From Eubacteriales bacterium (GTDB lineage: Bacteria > Bacillota > Clostridia > Christensenellales > Aristaeellaceae): DNA of 64,000 bases. The notes under the pieces are model-generated. The model made no database searches. It was not told the origin of the DNA and worked only from the letters and a program-made list of their open reading frames with translations. Shown here piece by piece: positions 29,158 through 39,613 of this stretch. The stretch is taken from positions 1-64,000 of the forward strand of contig JAQUWD010000011.1 of assembly GCA_028693055.1 (NCBI GenBank), written 5' to 3'. Made by a program: the position numbers and the translations under genes. Each line of letters begins with the position of its first letter. Position 1 is the first letter of the stretch.

Positions 29158-30111
29158 TTACAGCGTTTCTTTCTTCTTATTTTCGGCGTACTCTAATAGC
29201 CGCCGCATGCGGTGATTGACTCCGCTTTTTCCAATCGGCGGGTTCATGGCCTCTCCCAGCTGGGCAAGGGATGCGTCCGGCGCGTTCAGCCGTGCCGCCG
29301 CCATCTCTTGAAGGGATTTGGGCAGTCCCTTTAATCCGTCGTTTTCAGCTAGCTCGGCGATCATGCGAAGCTGCTCGTCGCTGGCGTTCATTTGTTTTCT
29401 CAAGTTGGCGTTATCACAGTTAATCATTCGATGGACGGAGCCAAGAACCTGCCTTTGAACCCGCAGATTTTCAATTTCCATCACCGTTTGATTGGCTCCA
29501 ACCACCTTTAAGAACGTGACGATATGATCAATTTGCTTTAGGTACAGGTAGCCGTGTCCCTTCCGGGCGCTTTGCTTGATGGGGAGATCAAACTTCTGTA
29601 GGCATTTGGCCAGATCCTCCCGTATGGAATCGTCCCGGCAGGAAATTTCCAAATGATAGCCTTGTTCCGGCTTGGTGATCGACCCGCCGCCCAGCATCGC
29701 GCCCCGAAGAAAGGCGCGCATGCAGCAGGAACGGGTCAGGCTTACTTTGGGGGTGGTGGATCGAAGCATAACGGCCCCGTCCTTTTCATCCGTCATCATG
29801 CGTAGAGCGATTAAAAAGGACGGGCTTTGCAGCGGCCCCAAGGTTAATACACATTTGCGGGTGCCGCCGAAGCGGGCGTTAGATACGTAATGAATCTGTG
29901 GCGCTAGGTGCAGCGCTTGGGTTAGCAGGGTATAAATTCTGCGGCAGACCGTGATGTTTTCGCCGGAAAACTGGACGTTTACCTTTCCCCGCCCTAGTAA
30001 ACTCAAGCTTCCCATGGTCATGTACAGCGCGCATAGCTCGCTGATCAGACAGCAGCTTTTTTCCGGCTTGATCAGGCAAAGCTCATTCTTGCATTCGCTG
30101 GAAAAGGACAT
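29158..30111 (-). CDS. whiA: DNA-binding protein WhiA
   Basis: MSFSSECKNEL..., LRGAMLGGGSITKPEQGYHLEI LAGLIDADG-like domain, PIGKSGVNHRMRRL C-terminal HTH. Confidence 0.95.
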   Translation of the reverse strand: MSFSSECKNELCLIKPEKSCCLISELCALYMTMGSLSLLGRGKVNVQFSGENITVCRRIYTLLTQALHLAPQIHYVSNARFGGTRKCVLTLGPLQSPSFLIALRMMTDEKDGAVMLRSTTPKVSLTRSCCMRAFLRGAMLGGGSITKPEQGYHLEISCRDDSIREDLAKCLQKFDLPIKQSARKGHGYLYLKQIDHIVTFLKVVGANQTVMEIENLRVQRQVLGSVHRMINCDNANLRKQMNASDEQLRMIAELAENDGLKGLPKSLQEMAAARLNAPDASLAQLGEAMNPPIGKSGVNHRMRRLLEYAENKKKETL

Positions 30112-30156
30112 TGACGGACTCCTATCGATAGACGAGTGAAAAGAAGAAAAGGTTGA

Positions 30157-31188
30157 TTATCGGCTGCTCTTGTCGTAGGGAATTCCTTCCGCCTTAGGCG
30201 CGCGGGAATTCTTGGAGGTAAAGGCTAGCACTACGAGCGTAATCAGATAAGGAAGCAAACGGTAAAAGTTGGAGCTTAGGCCGATATCCTTCAGCAGATA
30301 AAGGCCGTCGCTGTTGATATCAAGGCTGGCGTAGGAGGCGGCCACGCATTTAAACAGTCCGAACAAAAGCGCCGCTCCAGCAATATTTAAGGGCTTCCAG
30401 TTGCCGAAGATCATTACAGCCAAGGCTAAGAAACCGAAACCGGCAACGTCGCCGTTCGCGGTACAGTTGGCGGTGGTGAGGGCGTAAACGAAGCCGCCCA
30501 TACCGGCTAACGCGCCGGAGATGGTAACGCCAGCGTAGCGGGTTTTGGTTACGTTGATGCCCAGCGAATCGGCTGCTTGCGGGTTTTCACCGCAGGAACG
30601 AAGCCGTAAGCCGAATTTCGTCTTGTACAGGATAATGGAAAGCACAATGAACAGCACAATGCAGATATAGGTGGAAAGATAAACCTTGTTTAGAAAGGTT
30701 TCGGCTAAGAAGCCCAGCTGATCGGATTTTTCATAACCAAGCATGGTTTTCTTGATCATGAACCAGCTGGCGGAGTCGCCGGAGAACATTTGCAAGGTGT
30801 TCTGGTTTGCAATGATGCGCACGAAGAATAACACCAGTGCGGGAGCCAGCAGGTTAAGGGCCGTACCGCCGATGGTTTGGTCGGCCTTTAAATTGATCGC
30901 CGCAAAGGCTAACAGCAAGGAGAAAATCGCGCCCAGCGCCGCCGCTACCAGCATAGCCAGCATCATGAAGCCCTGTAGGGAAGCCCAGTCTCCGGCTGCC
31001 TTGGCGGCGTCAAAAACCTGCGCCTCCTGCATCAGCCGCACAAAGTACACGCCTACGAAAGCGCCGAAGATCATAATTCCTTCTAGGGCTAGGTTGATAA
31101 TACCGCTGCGCTCGGCAAATACGCCTGCCAGCGCCACAATCATCAGGGGAATTGCATAGATTAACATTTGACGGATCAAGAAACTCAT
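30157..31188 (-). CDS. ABC transporter permease (nucleoside/BMP-type, NupQ-like)
   Basis: ALAGVFAERSGIINLALEGIMIFGAFVGV...LRSCGENPQAADSLGINV. Confidence 0.93.
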   Translation of the reverse strand: MSFLIRQMLIYAIPLMIVALAGVFAERSGIINLALEGIMIFGAFVGVYFVRLMQEAQVFDAAKAAGDWASLQGFMMLAMLVAAALGAIFSLLLAFAAINLKADQTIGGTALNLLAPALVLFFVRIIANQNTLQMFSGDSASWFMIKKTMLGYEKSDQLGFLAETFLNKVYLSTYICIVLFIVLSIILYKTKFGLRLRSCGENPQAADSLGINVTKTRYAGVTISGALAGMGGFVYALTTANCTANGDVAGFGFLALAVMIFGNWKPLNIAGAALLFGLFKCVAASYASLDINSDGLYLLKDIGLSSNFYRLLPYLITLVVLAFTSKNSRAPKAEGIPYDKSSR

Positions 31189-32417
31189 TTCTGCTCCGCC
31201 TCCTTTCCGGCCTGTTGGTCGTCTGGTGTGACGGGGGACGAGGGAACGGGCTTATGCTTTTTTCCCCTTCCGCTGAGCCACATCTTGATCACCAGCGAGA
31301 AGGCGGACAGGTACACAATCACGGCGATAATCACGTCGGTGATATATTCGTTATAGGCTGTTAGGTTGGTCAGCTGCAAGCCGGATATATCCAGCATGGA
31401 CATAAAGATGCCCGCAAAGATCACGCCGATGGGATGGTTTGCCGCCAACAGCGCCACGGGGATACCATTAAAGCCCACCGCCGGCAACGACTGATAGGTG
31501 GACCAGTAGAACTCCGTATTGCCGCTCAGGTAGTACAGGGAACCAGCCGCTCCCGCCAAGCATCCGGCTAAGGCCATAGCCAGTACGATATTGCGTTTAT
31601 CCTCAATGCCCGCGTACCGGGCGGCATAGCGGTTAGAGCCGCAGGCCTTCAGCTCGTAGCCCAAGGTGGTTTTGTTCATCAGTACATAGACGATGATGGC
31701 TAGCACAATAGCGATTAGGATACCGCCGTTGATCTGAGAATTGGGAAAAACCTGATCCAACCCCATTTTTGAGGTGGCTACATTGTTAAAGGTCGTTTTG
31801 TAGATGTAGCCGGTTTTGGTGTTTTCCACTGTGTTTTTGAGATTGCTGGCTTCAAAAATCCAAGTCACTAAGTTAGCGGCGATCCAGTTGGTCATGATGC
31901 AGGCCAGCACCTCGTTGATGTTGAGGAAGGCCTTTAGCATGCCGGGAATGGCTCCCCAAATGGCTCCCGCCAGGATGCCGCCTACAAAGGCGAGGCACCA
32001 AACCAGCCAAGGGGCAACCGTGGTGGTAGGAACGCCTAGCGCAATATACAAGGTGGCGGCGGTACCTGCCAGATACTGACCCGGCGCGCCGATATTGAAA
32101 AGTCCCGTTTTAAAGGCTAGCGCCACGGAAAGACCGGTCAAAATCACCGGGGTGGAGCGGAAGAGCAGATTGCCCATATTGGTGGGGTTAAAGCCGAAGG
32201 TCAACGCGCCAGCCGCATCTCGGCCGGTGCTGAATAGACCCATGACCACCAATTGGATGCCCTCCCACGCGCTTTTCAGGCCAAGGGTAGGGTTGGTACA
32301 GCCAACGATAAAGATGATTAAGCCGCCCGCAAATAAGCCGATCAAAATGGAGAGAAGCGAAGCCGCGACGGAACGCGCGCCCGTTTTTCGGGAAAGACTG
32401 CTTTCTTTTCTACTCAT
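31185..32417 (-). CDS. ABC transporter permease (nucleoside/BMP-type, NupP-like)
   Basis: KTGLFNIGAPGQYLAGT..., YELKACGSNRYAARYAGI. Confidence 0.93.
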   Translation of the reverse strand: MSRKESSLSRKTGARSVAASLLSILIGLFAGGLIIFIVGCTNPTLGLKSAWEGIQLVVMGLFSTGRDAAGALTFGFNPTNMGNLLFRSTPVILTGLSVALAFKTGLFNIGAPGQYLAGTAATLYIALGVPTTTVAPWLVWCLAFVGGILAGAIWGAIPGMLKAFLNINEVLACIMTNWIAANLVTWIFEASNLKNTVENTKTGYIYKTTFNNVATSKMGLDQVFPNSQINGGILIAIVLAIIVYVLMNKTTLGYELKACGSNRYAARYAGIEDKRNIVLAMALAGCLAGAAGSLYYLSGNTEFYWSTYQSLPAVGFNGIPVALLAANHPIGVIFAGIFMSMLDISGLQLTNLTAYNEYITDVIIAVIVYLSAFSLVIKMWLSGRGKKHKPVPSSPVTPDDQQAGKEAEQK

Positions 32418-33961
32418 GCGATGGCCTCCTTTTCTCGGCGTTTGGCTCCGGCCATGTAAAGACCTAGCTCCTCTACCGTTGTATTCTTCGGATCAAATTC
32501 CCCTACGATTTCGCCCTCATACATCACAAGGATGCGGTCGGATAGATTCATGACCTCGTCCAACTCCAAGGAGACCAGCAGCACCGCTTTTCCCGCGTCT
32601 CGCTGCTTTACCAGCTGCTTGTGGATGTATTCGATGGCTCCTACGTCCAAGCCGCGGGTTGGCTGAACGGCTACAATCAAAGGCAGATCCCGGTCTATCT
32701 CCCGGGCAACAATGGCTTTTTGCTGATTGCCGCCGGACATGCTGCGCACCACCGTTACAGGCCCTTGGCTGGAGCGAACGTCGTACTGCTTGATCAATCG
32801 CTCCGCATATTGGCGCACCTGATCAAAACGGATAAACCCGCCATGCTGGAATTCCGGCTCAAAATACTTTTGCAGCACCATGTTCTGCTCAAGGGTATAG
32901 TCCAAGATTAAACCGTGCTTATGCCGATCCTCGGGGATATGGCTCATCCCTTCAAGGCTGCGGTGACGAATAGAAGCCTCGGTAATATCGCGGCCGCACA
33001 AGGTCACACTGCCGCCGCTAGGTTTTTCAAGGCCGGTCAAGGCATGTACCAGCTCGGTCTGACCGTTGCCGTCGATACCGGCGATACAGAGGATTTCTCC
33101 TGCCCGGGCGGTAAAGGTTACGTTTTTCACAGCTTCTTTTTTGTATAGCTTGGAATGAACCGTCAGGCCGCGAACCGTCAAAACCGGGTCGCCTAAACGT
33201 TCCTCTCCTTTTTCTACAATCAGCTGCACAGGACGGCCTACCATCATGCGGCTCAGCTCATCCACATTGGTTTCTGCAGTGTTGACTGTACCCACGTATT
33301 TTCCCTTGCGCAGCACGGTTACCCGGTCGGAGGCTTCCATAATCTCATTCAGCTTATGAGAGATGAATAGGATGCTCTTCCCCTCGTTCGTCAGGTTATG
33401 CATGATTTGGATCAGCTCCTGAATTTCCTGAGGGGTCAACACGGCGGTGGGTTCGTCAAAGATGAGAACCTCGTTATCCCGGTACAGCATCTTGAGGATT
33501 TCTACCCGCTGCTGCATACCGACGGTGATATCCTCGATTTTTGCGTCCAAGTCCACCTTTAGGCCATAGCGCTCGCTTAAGTCTTTTACCTTTTGGCGAG
33601 CCTCTTTTTTGCGCAAAAAACCAAAGCGGGTATCCTCCGCGCCAAGAATGATATTATCCAGCACGGTAAATACGTCGATCAGCTTAAAATGCTGGTGCAC
33701 CATGCCGATATGCAAAGCGGTCGCGTCGTTGGGATCGTTAATTTTTACTTCCTTACCGTCCTTTTTGATCACACCAGCCTCCGGCTGATACAAGCCGAAC
33801 AGGACGCTCATCAGCGTGGACTTTCCTGCGCCGTTTTCACCCAGCAGGGCGTGAATTTCCCCTTTTTTGAGCTGTAGGGTAATATCGTCGTTGGCCTTGA
33901 TGCCCGGAAACTCCTTGGTGATGTGGAGCATTTCGATGACATATTCCGAGGCGCTATCCAT
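32414..33961 (-). CDS. ABC transporter ATP-binding protein, two ABC domains (NupO-like)
   Basis: [45 protein letters not shown]; start [20 protein letters not shown] at 33961. Confidence 0.94.
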   Translation of the reverse strand: MDSASEYVIEMLHITKEFPGIKANDDITLQLKKGEIHALLGENGAGKSTLMSVLFGLYQPEAGVIKKDGKEVKINDPNDATALHIGMVHQHFKLIDVFTVLDNIILGAEDTRFGFLRKKEARQKVKDLSERYGLKVDLDAKIEDITVGMQQRVEILKMLYRDNEVLIFDEPTAVLTPQEIQELIQIMHNLTNEGKSILFISHKLNEIMEASDRVTVLRKGKYVGTVNTAETNVDELSRMMVGRPVQLIVEKGEERLGDPVLTVRGLTVHSKLYKKEAVKNVTFTARAGEILCIAGIDGNGQTELVHALTGLEKPSGGSVTLCGRDITEASIRHRSLEGMSHIPEDRHKHGLILDYTLEQNMVLQKYFEPEFQHGGFIRFDQVRQYAERLIKQYDVRSSQGPVTVVRSMSGGNQQKAIVAREIDRDLPLIVAVQPTRGLDVGAIEYIHKQLVKQRDAGKAVLLVSLELDEVMNLSDRILVMYEGEIVGEFDPKNTTVEELGLYMAGAKRREKEAIA

Positions 33962-34084
33962 GAGCCCACCTCCCAGTATAGAATGAAAGACAAACATGCT
34001 TTTATTATAGGGTTCATAGCGCAAAAATGCAAGCATTCATTAAATCCCCCACGGGTTTCTTTATGAAAAAAAAGCATAGAAAAA

Positions 34085-34114
34085 GCGTCCGTCTTTGTTT
34101 CCAAAGACGGACGC
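34085..34114 (-). terminator. rho-independent terminator of BMP gene
   Basis: GCGTCCGTCTTTG-loop-CAAAGACGGACGC followed by TTTTTC on minus strand. Confidence 0.9.
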
Positions 34115-34130
34115 GAGGAAAATGCTTCGA

Positions 34131-35255
34131 TTACTCGATGATGTTCAGCTTCAGGTTGCTGTATTCCTGGGTCAGGTTGGCTTCGTAGTCGGCGTCGATT
34201 ACCAGCGTGCCATCCTTAACGGCGGCGAACTGGGCTTCGTACTCTTCTACGGTGTAGTTCTTCAGCATCCAAGTAGCGGTGGGGATGCCGGTAGCGCCGT
34301 CCTTAGCGCCCAGGTTAGCGCCTACGCCGCCGATTTCGTCCCACTCGTTGGCGTAGAACTTGCCGATGGCCCAAGAAGCGGCTTCGCCCACGCCCTTGAG
34401 AGCGGAGGTGATAACGGTTTCGGAATCAAAGCTCTGGTCGCTGTCTACGCCCACGACGAACGCATCGTTCTCGGCGGCGGCGGCAGTGATGGAAGCAAAC
34501 ATGGAACCGCCGCAGGCGAAGATCACTTCGGTGCCGTTCTCATACCAGCCGTTCGCCATGGTCTGCAGCTCGGGAGAAGCGGAGAAGGAAGCGCCGTACA
34601 GCCAAGAGTAGTTCATTTCAACTTCCGTGCCCATTTCGGCGGCAGCGGCGTTAGCGCCCTGCACAAAGCCGTAGCCGTAACGGCAGCAAGCGGGGTTGTT
34701 TCCGCCGCCGCCACCGCTGAAGCCCAGCTTGGTGTAGCCTTCCTTCACAACGGCATAGCCGGCGAAGTAACCGCACTGCTCTTCTTGGAAAGCGATGGGG
34801 GCAACGTTGGTCAGAGCGGCGCCAGCGGCGTCGGTCAGCGTCCAGCCGTCGATAAATACGAACTTAACATCGGAAAATTCGATAGCGGCCTTGGTCAAAG
34901 CGGTGCCCTGCATGAAGCCGGCAGCAACGATAACCTTGGCGCCTGCGTCCGCGGCGGCCTTCATAGCGTCGTAACGGTCGTCATCGGTAGCCTGATCGCC
35001 ATTGGCGGGCTGATAGTACTTGTAGCTCATGTTGTTAGCGGCGGCGTAGCTCTTTACGCCGTTCCAGGTGCCTTGGTTGAAGGACTTGTCCTTCAGCTGA
35101 CCTACGTCGGTAACGAAAGCCAATTCATAGGTGCCGTCAGCGGAGGTCATGGTATCCTCGATGGTGTCGGGGTCCACGGCTTCGGCGGTCGCGGTGAACA
35201 CGCACAAAGTCAAAACCATTGTGAGAGTCAGAAGCAATGCCAAGAATTTTTTCAC
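34131..35255 (-). CDS. BMP family ABC transporter substrate-binding protein
   Basis: Signal peptide; ELAFVTDVGQLKDKSFNQGTWNGVKSYA, GTALTKAAIEFSDVKFVFIDG, located with nucleoside-type ABC genes. Confidence 0.93.
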   Translation of the reverse strand: MKKFLALLLTLTMVLTLCVFTATAEAVDPDTIEDTMTSADGTYELAFVTDVGQLKDKSFNQGTWNGVKSYAAANNMSYKYYQPANGDQATDDDRYDAMKAAADAGAKVIVAAGFMQGTALTKAAIEFSDVKFVFIDGWTLTDAAGAALTNVAPIAFQEEQCGYFAGYAVVKEGYTKLGFSGGGGGNNPACCRYGYGFVQGANAAAAEMGTEVEMNYSWLYGASFSASPELQTMANGWYENGTEVIFACGGSMFASITAAAAENDAFVVGVDSDQSFDSETVITSALKGVGEAASWAIGKFYANEWDEIGGVGANLGAKDGATGIPTATWMLKNYTVEEYEAQFAAVKDGTLVIDADYEANLTQEYSNLKLNIIE

Positions 35256-35425
35256 TGAAAATGCTCCTCCTTTTATTCATCGTTCCTTATGGAACTCTGT
35301 TTTCTAAGTATAGCATGAACAAGGTTGGTTTTCAAGGAGATCAAACGATTGTTCAAGAATTGGAAACACCCAAAAGAAGAGGGCAAATTTGGAATTTCGG
35401 GTTCAAGCTACGAATGGATTCGCGT

Positions 35426-36151
35426 TTAAATTGTCGAAGTATCCGGTAAACCGCGGCTATAAATCCCGGTTTGGATTTCGTGAATGTAGGCGTCAATGCG
35501 CGGCACCCGCGGCGCAGCCAGCGCGTCCTTGACGGCTTGGTCTCGGTCATAATCAAGCTGCCGCAGCCGTACTTCAAAGGGAGCAATCGCTTTTCCTTCG
35601 GTAACGTCAAGCAGGGCGTAGCAGCATTGGGGAATGCCCATGGCGTTGCCCACGCTGCCAATATTAACAAAAAGGCCCGGAGACATGGTTCGTAGCGCTT
35701 GGCGGTGAGCATCCGCATAAATCACTGCGTCATAGCGCTGACCGTTTTGATCCTGAAAGTAGGGCATAATCACGTCTTCCCCGTGGTGAGCCACCACAAG
35801 ATTATCCATGATGGGTCTGCCATGGAAAAGTCTTACTCGGCGGCCGCTTACCCATAGCTCTGTTTCTTGGGGAAGCTGCTGCAGCTGCTGCAGTCTCTTC
35901 TGTCCTAGCTGCTCCCAATAAAAAACATCCGGCTCGAATTTTTGGAAACCAACGCCATAATCCCAATTGCCGCCTAAAACGAGGTCGCAATGGGACATGG
36001 CCCAGTCAAAGGTGAAGGCGTTATCGGGGCCTTTGCCAACAATATCCCCCAAGCAGATTACCCGTTGGGGCTTTATTTGAGCAAGATCCTTCGCCAGTGT
36101 TTCAGTAGCCGGGCGGTTTCCGTGTAAATCGGCTACAAGTGCGATTAGCAA
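35426..36151 (-). CDS. metallophosphoesterase
   Basis: LIALVADLHGNRPA, VICLGDIVGKGPD, LGGNWDY motifs; TTG start at 36151 preceded by ggaggg. Confidence 0.88.
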   Translation of the reverse strand: MLIALVADLHGNRPATETLAKDLAQIKPQRVICLGDIVGKGPDNAFTFDWAMSHCDLVLGGNWDYGVGFQKFEPDVFYWEQLGQKRLQQLQQLPQETELWVSGRRVRLFHGRPIMDNLVVAHHGEDVIMPYFQDQNGQRYDAVIYADAHRQALRTMSPGLFVNIGSVGNAMGIPQCCYALLDVTEGKAIAPFEVRLRQLDYDRDQAVKDALAAPRVPRIDAYIHEIQTGIYSRGLPDTSTI

Positions 36152-36280
36152 AGCAATCCCTCCTTCTGATCGTGATACTGGAAGTATAGCAAAAACAGAT
36201 AGTGGGGACAAGAAATAAAAATTGAAAATGGTACTTTACAAAGCAAAGGGTTTGTGTTATCATTGTTAACGCTGAAACGC

Positions 36281-36356
36281 GGGGCATTAGCGCAGTTGGT
36301 AGCGCACAACACTGGCAGTGTTGGGGTCAGGAGTTCGAGTCTCCTATGCTCCACCA
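36281..36356 (+). tRNA. tRNA-Ala (anticodon GGC), CCA encoded
   Basis: GGGGCAT/ATGCTCC acceptor with G3-U70, D arm GCGC-AGTTGGTA-GCGC, anticodon arm CAACA-CTGGCAG-TGTTG, T arm AGGAG-TTCGAGT-CTCCT. Confidence 0.93.
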
Positions 36357-36359
36357 GCA

Positions 36360-36397
36360 TCGGAAATCCTTAGTTGATAAGGGTTTCCGATTTTTAT
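36360..36397 (+). terminator. terminator downstream of tRNA
   Basis: CGGAAATCCTTA-GTTGA-TAAGGGTTTCCG-ATTTTT. Confidence 0.8.
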
Positions 36398-36550
36398 TGC
36401 TAAACAATTTTGCTGTTTTAGGTCCGTGCCCATATTTTTATGCCTTTCGTGTTGTTTAAGGATCATTTCGTGCAGTTTGATGGAAATTTGAGAATATATT
36501 TGATATAATATCATAAGTCCCTACTACATTTTAATAGGAGGATACTAAAA

Positions 36551-37222
36551 GTGAAAAAAATCATTGCACTACTGTTGCTTCTTCTGATGTTCATTACCTC
36601 TGGAACCGTCCTTGCAGAAGGTACTGTCTGCCCCATTGACGTCACAAACCTGACGGTTCAGCTGCCCGATGGATGGAGCTCTCGCGAATTGATGCCCACC
36701 GATACGATGAACGGTATGCTGCTGGTGGCGCACAACGCCGACAAGAGCGTTTCGCTGGACGTCACAGAGGAAAGCTACACGGCAGAGGAAATGCAAGCCA
36801 AAATCGACGCGGGCGCTCAGGCTCTTGAGTTTGGCGGCATCCCATATGTGATGGAAGAGACAGAAAACGGCATTTGGTACTATATGACCGAATTGTCCGA
36901 AGCAGACGTATTGACGTTTACCGTCTACGCGGAGGGGGAAGCGTTTTCTGCCAATAAGGAAGCCTTGGAGCAGCTGCTTGGTTCCTTGACGCTTTCTTCC
37001 GAGGCCGAGAAACTGGGAGGATTTGTCAAGGGTACGGTAAAATCCTTCAATAGCCGCAGAGGCTATGGGTACATTCTGTCCGAGGATGGTACTGAAATCT
37101 TCGTACACTACACAGGCATTAATATGGATGGCTTCAAGATGCTGGAGCCGGGTCAGCGGGTGTTATTCAACATTATCGAAGGTATTCGCGGCCCGCAGGC
37201 GACGAACGTAATCATCGAATAA
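36551..37222 (+). CDS. predicted exported protein with C-terminal cold-shock domain
   Basis: Signal peptide MKKIIALLLLLLMFITSGTVLAEG; C-terminus GFVKGTVKSFNSRRGYGYILSEDGTEIFVHYTGI...VLFNIIEGIRGPQATNV. Confidence 0.85.
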   Translation: MKKIIALLLLLLMFITSGTVLAEGTVCPIDVTNLTVQLPDGWSSRELMPTDTMNGMLLVAHNADKSVSLDVTEESYTAEEMQAKIDAGAQALEFGGIPYVMEETENGIWYYMTELSEADVLTFTVYAEGEAFSANKEALEQLLGSLTLSSEAEKLGGFVKGTVKSFNSRRGYGYILSEDGTEIFVHYTGINMDGFKMLEPGQRVLFNIIEGIRGPQATNVIIE

Positions 37223-37378
37223 TACGAATCTTGTATCAGAACAACTCCAACTTGGGGACGCTAATGGCTCTGTTATTCCTGTATTTTCTTCCTTGACGCT
37301 TGGCCAAAATCACCCCAAGCTGTTCGCCCCTTTAATGGAGATTCGTATGACAAAATGAAACGCAGTGTTACTCGTTCC

Positions 37379-37404
37379 CGCGGCAGGAGTGATCTCCTGC
37401 CGCG
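37379..37404 (+). terminator. perfect 11-bp hairpin, terminator-like
   Basis: CGCGGCAGGAG-TGAT-CTCCTGCCGCG-ATTTTCTC. Confidence 0.55.
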
Positions 37405-37431
37405 ATTTTCTCTAAGAAAGGAATCGCTGAC

Positions 37432-39300
37432 ATGAAAAGAATCGCATGGATCGCGCTTGTGATACTGGCGCTGCTGTCCAAGGCATTTGCCGTCGCCGAG
37501 CCGTTGCCTTCCGTCACAGTAATGGTCTATCTCTGCGGAAGCGATTTGGAAAAGTGGGGCGGCGCGGCGTCGACGGACATTGCCGAAATGCTGGAGGCGG
37601 AAGAAAGCGACGGCGTGCGCGTCTATGTGCAGACCGGCGGCGCGGCGCGCTGGAAGGATAGCAGAATTTCCGGCAATACGGTTCAGCGTTTTTCTTTACA
37701 TGACGGCGGTTTGCATTTGAAACAGGATCTTGGCAAGGTGAATATGGCGGATGAAAAGACGCTTAGCGATTTTATTACCTACTGCGCAAAAGAAGCGCCC
37801 GCAGAGCGTTATATACTGATCCTATGGGATCATGGCGGCGGCCCCGTTTACGGCTATGGAAGCGACGAGCTTTTCGGCGGCGGTTCTATGTCGCTTGTTC
37901 AGATAAAACAGGCGCTTGACAACGCTAATGTGCGCTTCGACCTGATCGGTTTTGACGCCTGCCTGATGGCTACGCTGGAAACCGGACTGATGCTCTCTCC
38001 GTACGCTTCGTATCTGATTGCCAGCGAAAATACAGAACCCGGAACCGGCTGGGCATACACCCAGTGGCTTTCGGCGCTTTCCCAAAACCCCGACGTCGAA
38101 ACGGAAATCCTCGGGCAAATCCTCGTGGACAGTTATATCGACTCCTGCTCGGATAATTCCGCCGCGCAGGACGCTACGCTTTCGCTGATCGACCTTGCTA
38201 AATTAAAGGATAGTGCGTCGGATATCATGAACCTGCTCGCTTTGCATGCGCGGGAGATGATTTCTGCCGGAAGCTACGCACAGCTTGCGCAGGCACGGCG
38301 CAACGCCAAGGCTTTTGGTTACTCCCAGCATGACCTTGTGGATCTCATTGATCTCATCGAGCGCGTCAATTTACCCAACGACTCGCAAATCCTAAATCGC
38401 GTACGCGAAGCAATCCCTTATAGCAAAACCGGAAAAGCGGCGGGACAAGTCTGCGGGCTTTCCGTTTACTTTCCTTTTAATAATGTTGAGGCGCTTTCCT
38501 CTATGCAGTCGGTTTATGCAGCGCTTTCGGACATGAAAGCTTTTGCATCTCTTTTATCCGAATTTGCCACGCTGAGAGTAAGCGGAAATACGGAATCTTC
38601 AACCAGCGATAGCTGGTGGTTTAATGGCGATTTCTCTCAGCAGATGAACGCATATATCGTTTCAAACCAGTTGACAGTGTCGGAGATGCAGCTAATGGAT
38701 AAGGGGGAGTATTACGCCCTATGTCTGCCCGCCGAAGCGCTGGAGGTGATCGAGAACGTCCAAATGCAGCTATCCATTTTCGATGAGGACGGTCAAATCG
38801 TTATGGGCGTAGACGACGTAATTGCTTATGACGACGACGGCGATATCATCGCCGACTTCGATGGAACATGGGTCGCGTTGAACGGGCAAATCGTACCGTT
38901 CTATTCCGAGGAATATACAGAAATCGGCGATTCCTTCCGCTACAGCGGCTGCGTACCTGCGGAGATCGATGGGGAGGACCGGGAAATTGTGATAATCTGG
39001 GACAACGATCATCCGAATGGTCTTGTCATCGGCGCAAGGCCGGTCTTTGAAGACGCACAGACGGTTGCCCACGGTTTATTGCCAATAGAGGTCGGCAGCG
39101 TGATTTCCCCCTATTGCGCGTATTTTGCGGAAGAGTCGGAGGAGTCTACCTACTATTACTACGGCGACGAAATTCACTATGACGGAACGCTGACGGTTTC
39201 CTATGAAACCGTCGAACCCGCGGACAGGTGCAGCTTTTGCTATGTCCTTACAGACGTCTATGGGAACAAATACTTTTCGGAGGATATCTACACGCAGTGA
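37432..39300 (+). CDS. clostripain-related (C11 family) cysteine peptidase, secreted
   Basis: VTVMVYLCGSDLE, ILILWDHGGG, FDLIGFDACLMATLE catalytic His/Cys motifs; signal peptide. Confidence 0.92.
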   Translation: MKRIAWIALVILALLSKAFAVAEPLPSVTVMVYLCGSDLEKWGGAASTDIAEMLEAEESDGVRVYVQTGGAARWKDSRISGNTVQRFSLHDGGLHLKQDLGKVNMADEKTLSDFITYCAKEAPAERYILILWDHGGGPVYGYGSDELFGGGSMSLVQIKQALDNANVRFDLIGFDACLMATLETGLMLSPYASYLIASENTEPGTGWAYTQWLSALSQNPDVETEILGQILVDSYIDSCSDNSAAQDATLSLIDLAKLKDSASDIMNLLALHAREMISAGSYAQLAQARRNAKAFGYSQHDLVDLIDLIERVNLPNDSQILNRVREAIPYSKTGKAAGQVCGLSVYFPFNNVEALSSMQSVYAALSDMKAFASLLSEFATLRVSGNTESSTSDSWWFNGDFSQQMNAYIVSNQLTVSEMQLMDKGEYYALCLPAEALEVIENVQMQLSIFDEDGQIVMGVDDVIAYDDDGDIIADFDGTWVALNGQIVPFYSEEYTEIGDSFRYSGCVPAEIDGEDREIVIIWDNDHPNGLVIGARPVFEDAQTVAHGLLPIEVGSVISPYCAYFAEESEESTYYYYGDEIHYDGTLTVSYETVEPADRCSFCYVLTDVYGNKYFSEDIYTQ

Positions 39301-39613
39301 TCGCAAGCATCAAACAACCAAAATCAGTCGCAAAGGTTTTATAGGTAGCAAAGAGACGTATGCCTGCGCCTCTCAAAGCGGAAAAACAACGCCTGAACGT
39401 CTCACCCGCTAATGATGAGATATTCAAAATAGAATGAACTCATGTGTTGACCGCCCCTTCGCCATTTCCCACGCTTGACGAACCCCACAAATTCGCGATA
39501 CAATGGCAATGCTTATTGCTGCCACTGACCGATTTTCCCCCACTTATTTGTTATACCGCACTTATTACTAATCGTAAGGCAGGGCGGGCAGAGCGTAGAA
39601 AGGATGACGGACT

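Noticed and set aside
34095-35258. 387-aa plus-strand ORF opposite the BMP-family protein
   Set aside because: Antisense shadow of a clear substrate-binding protein gene; low-complexity G/V/A-rich translation with no recognisable motif
36145-36360. 71-aa minus-strand ORF across the tRNA
   Set aside because: Antisense to a well-folded tRNA-Ala; typical spurious ORF
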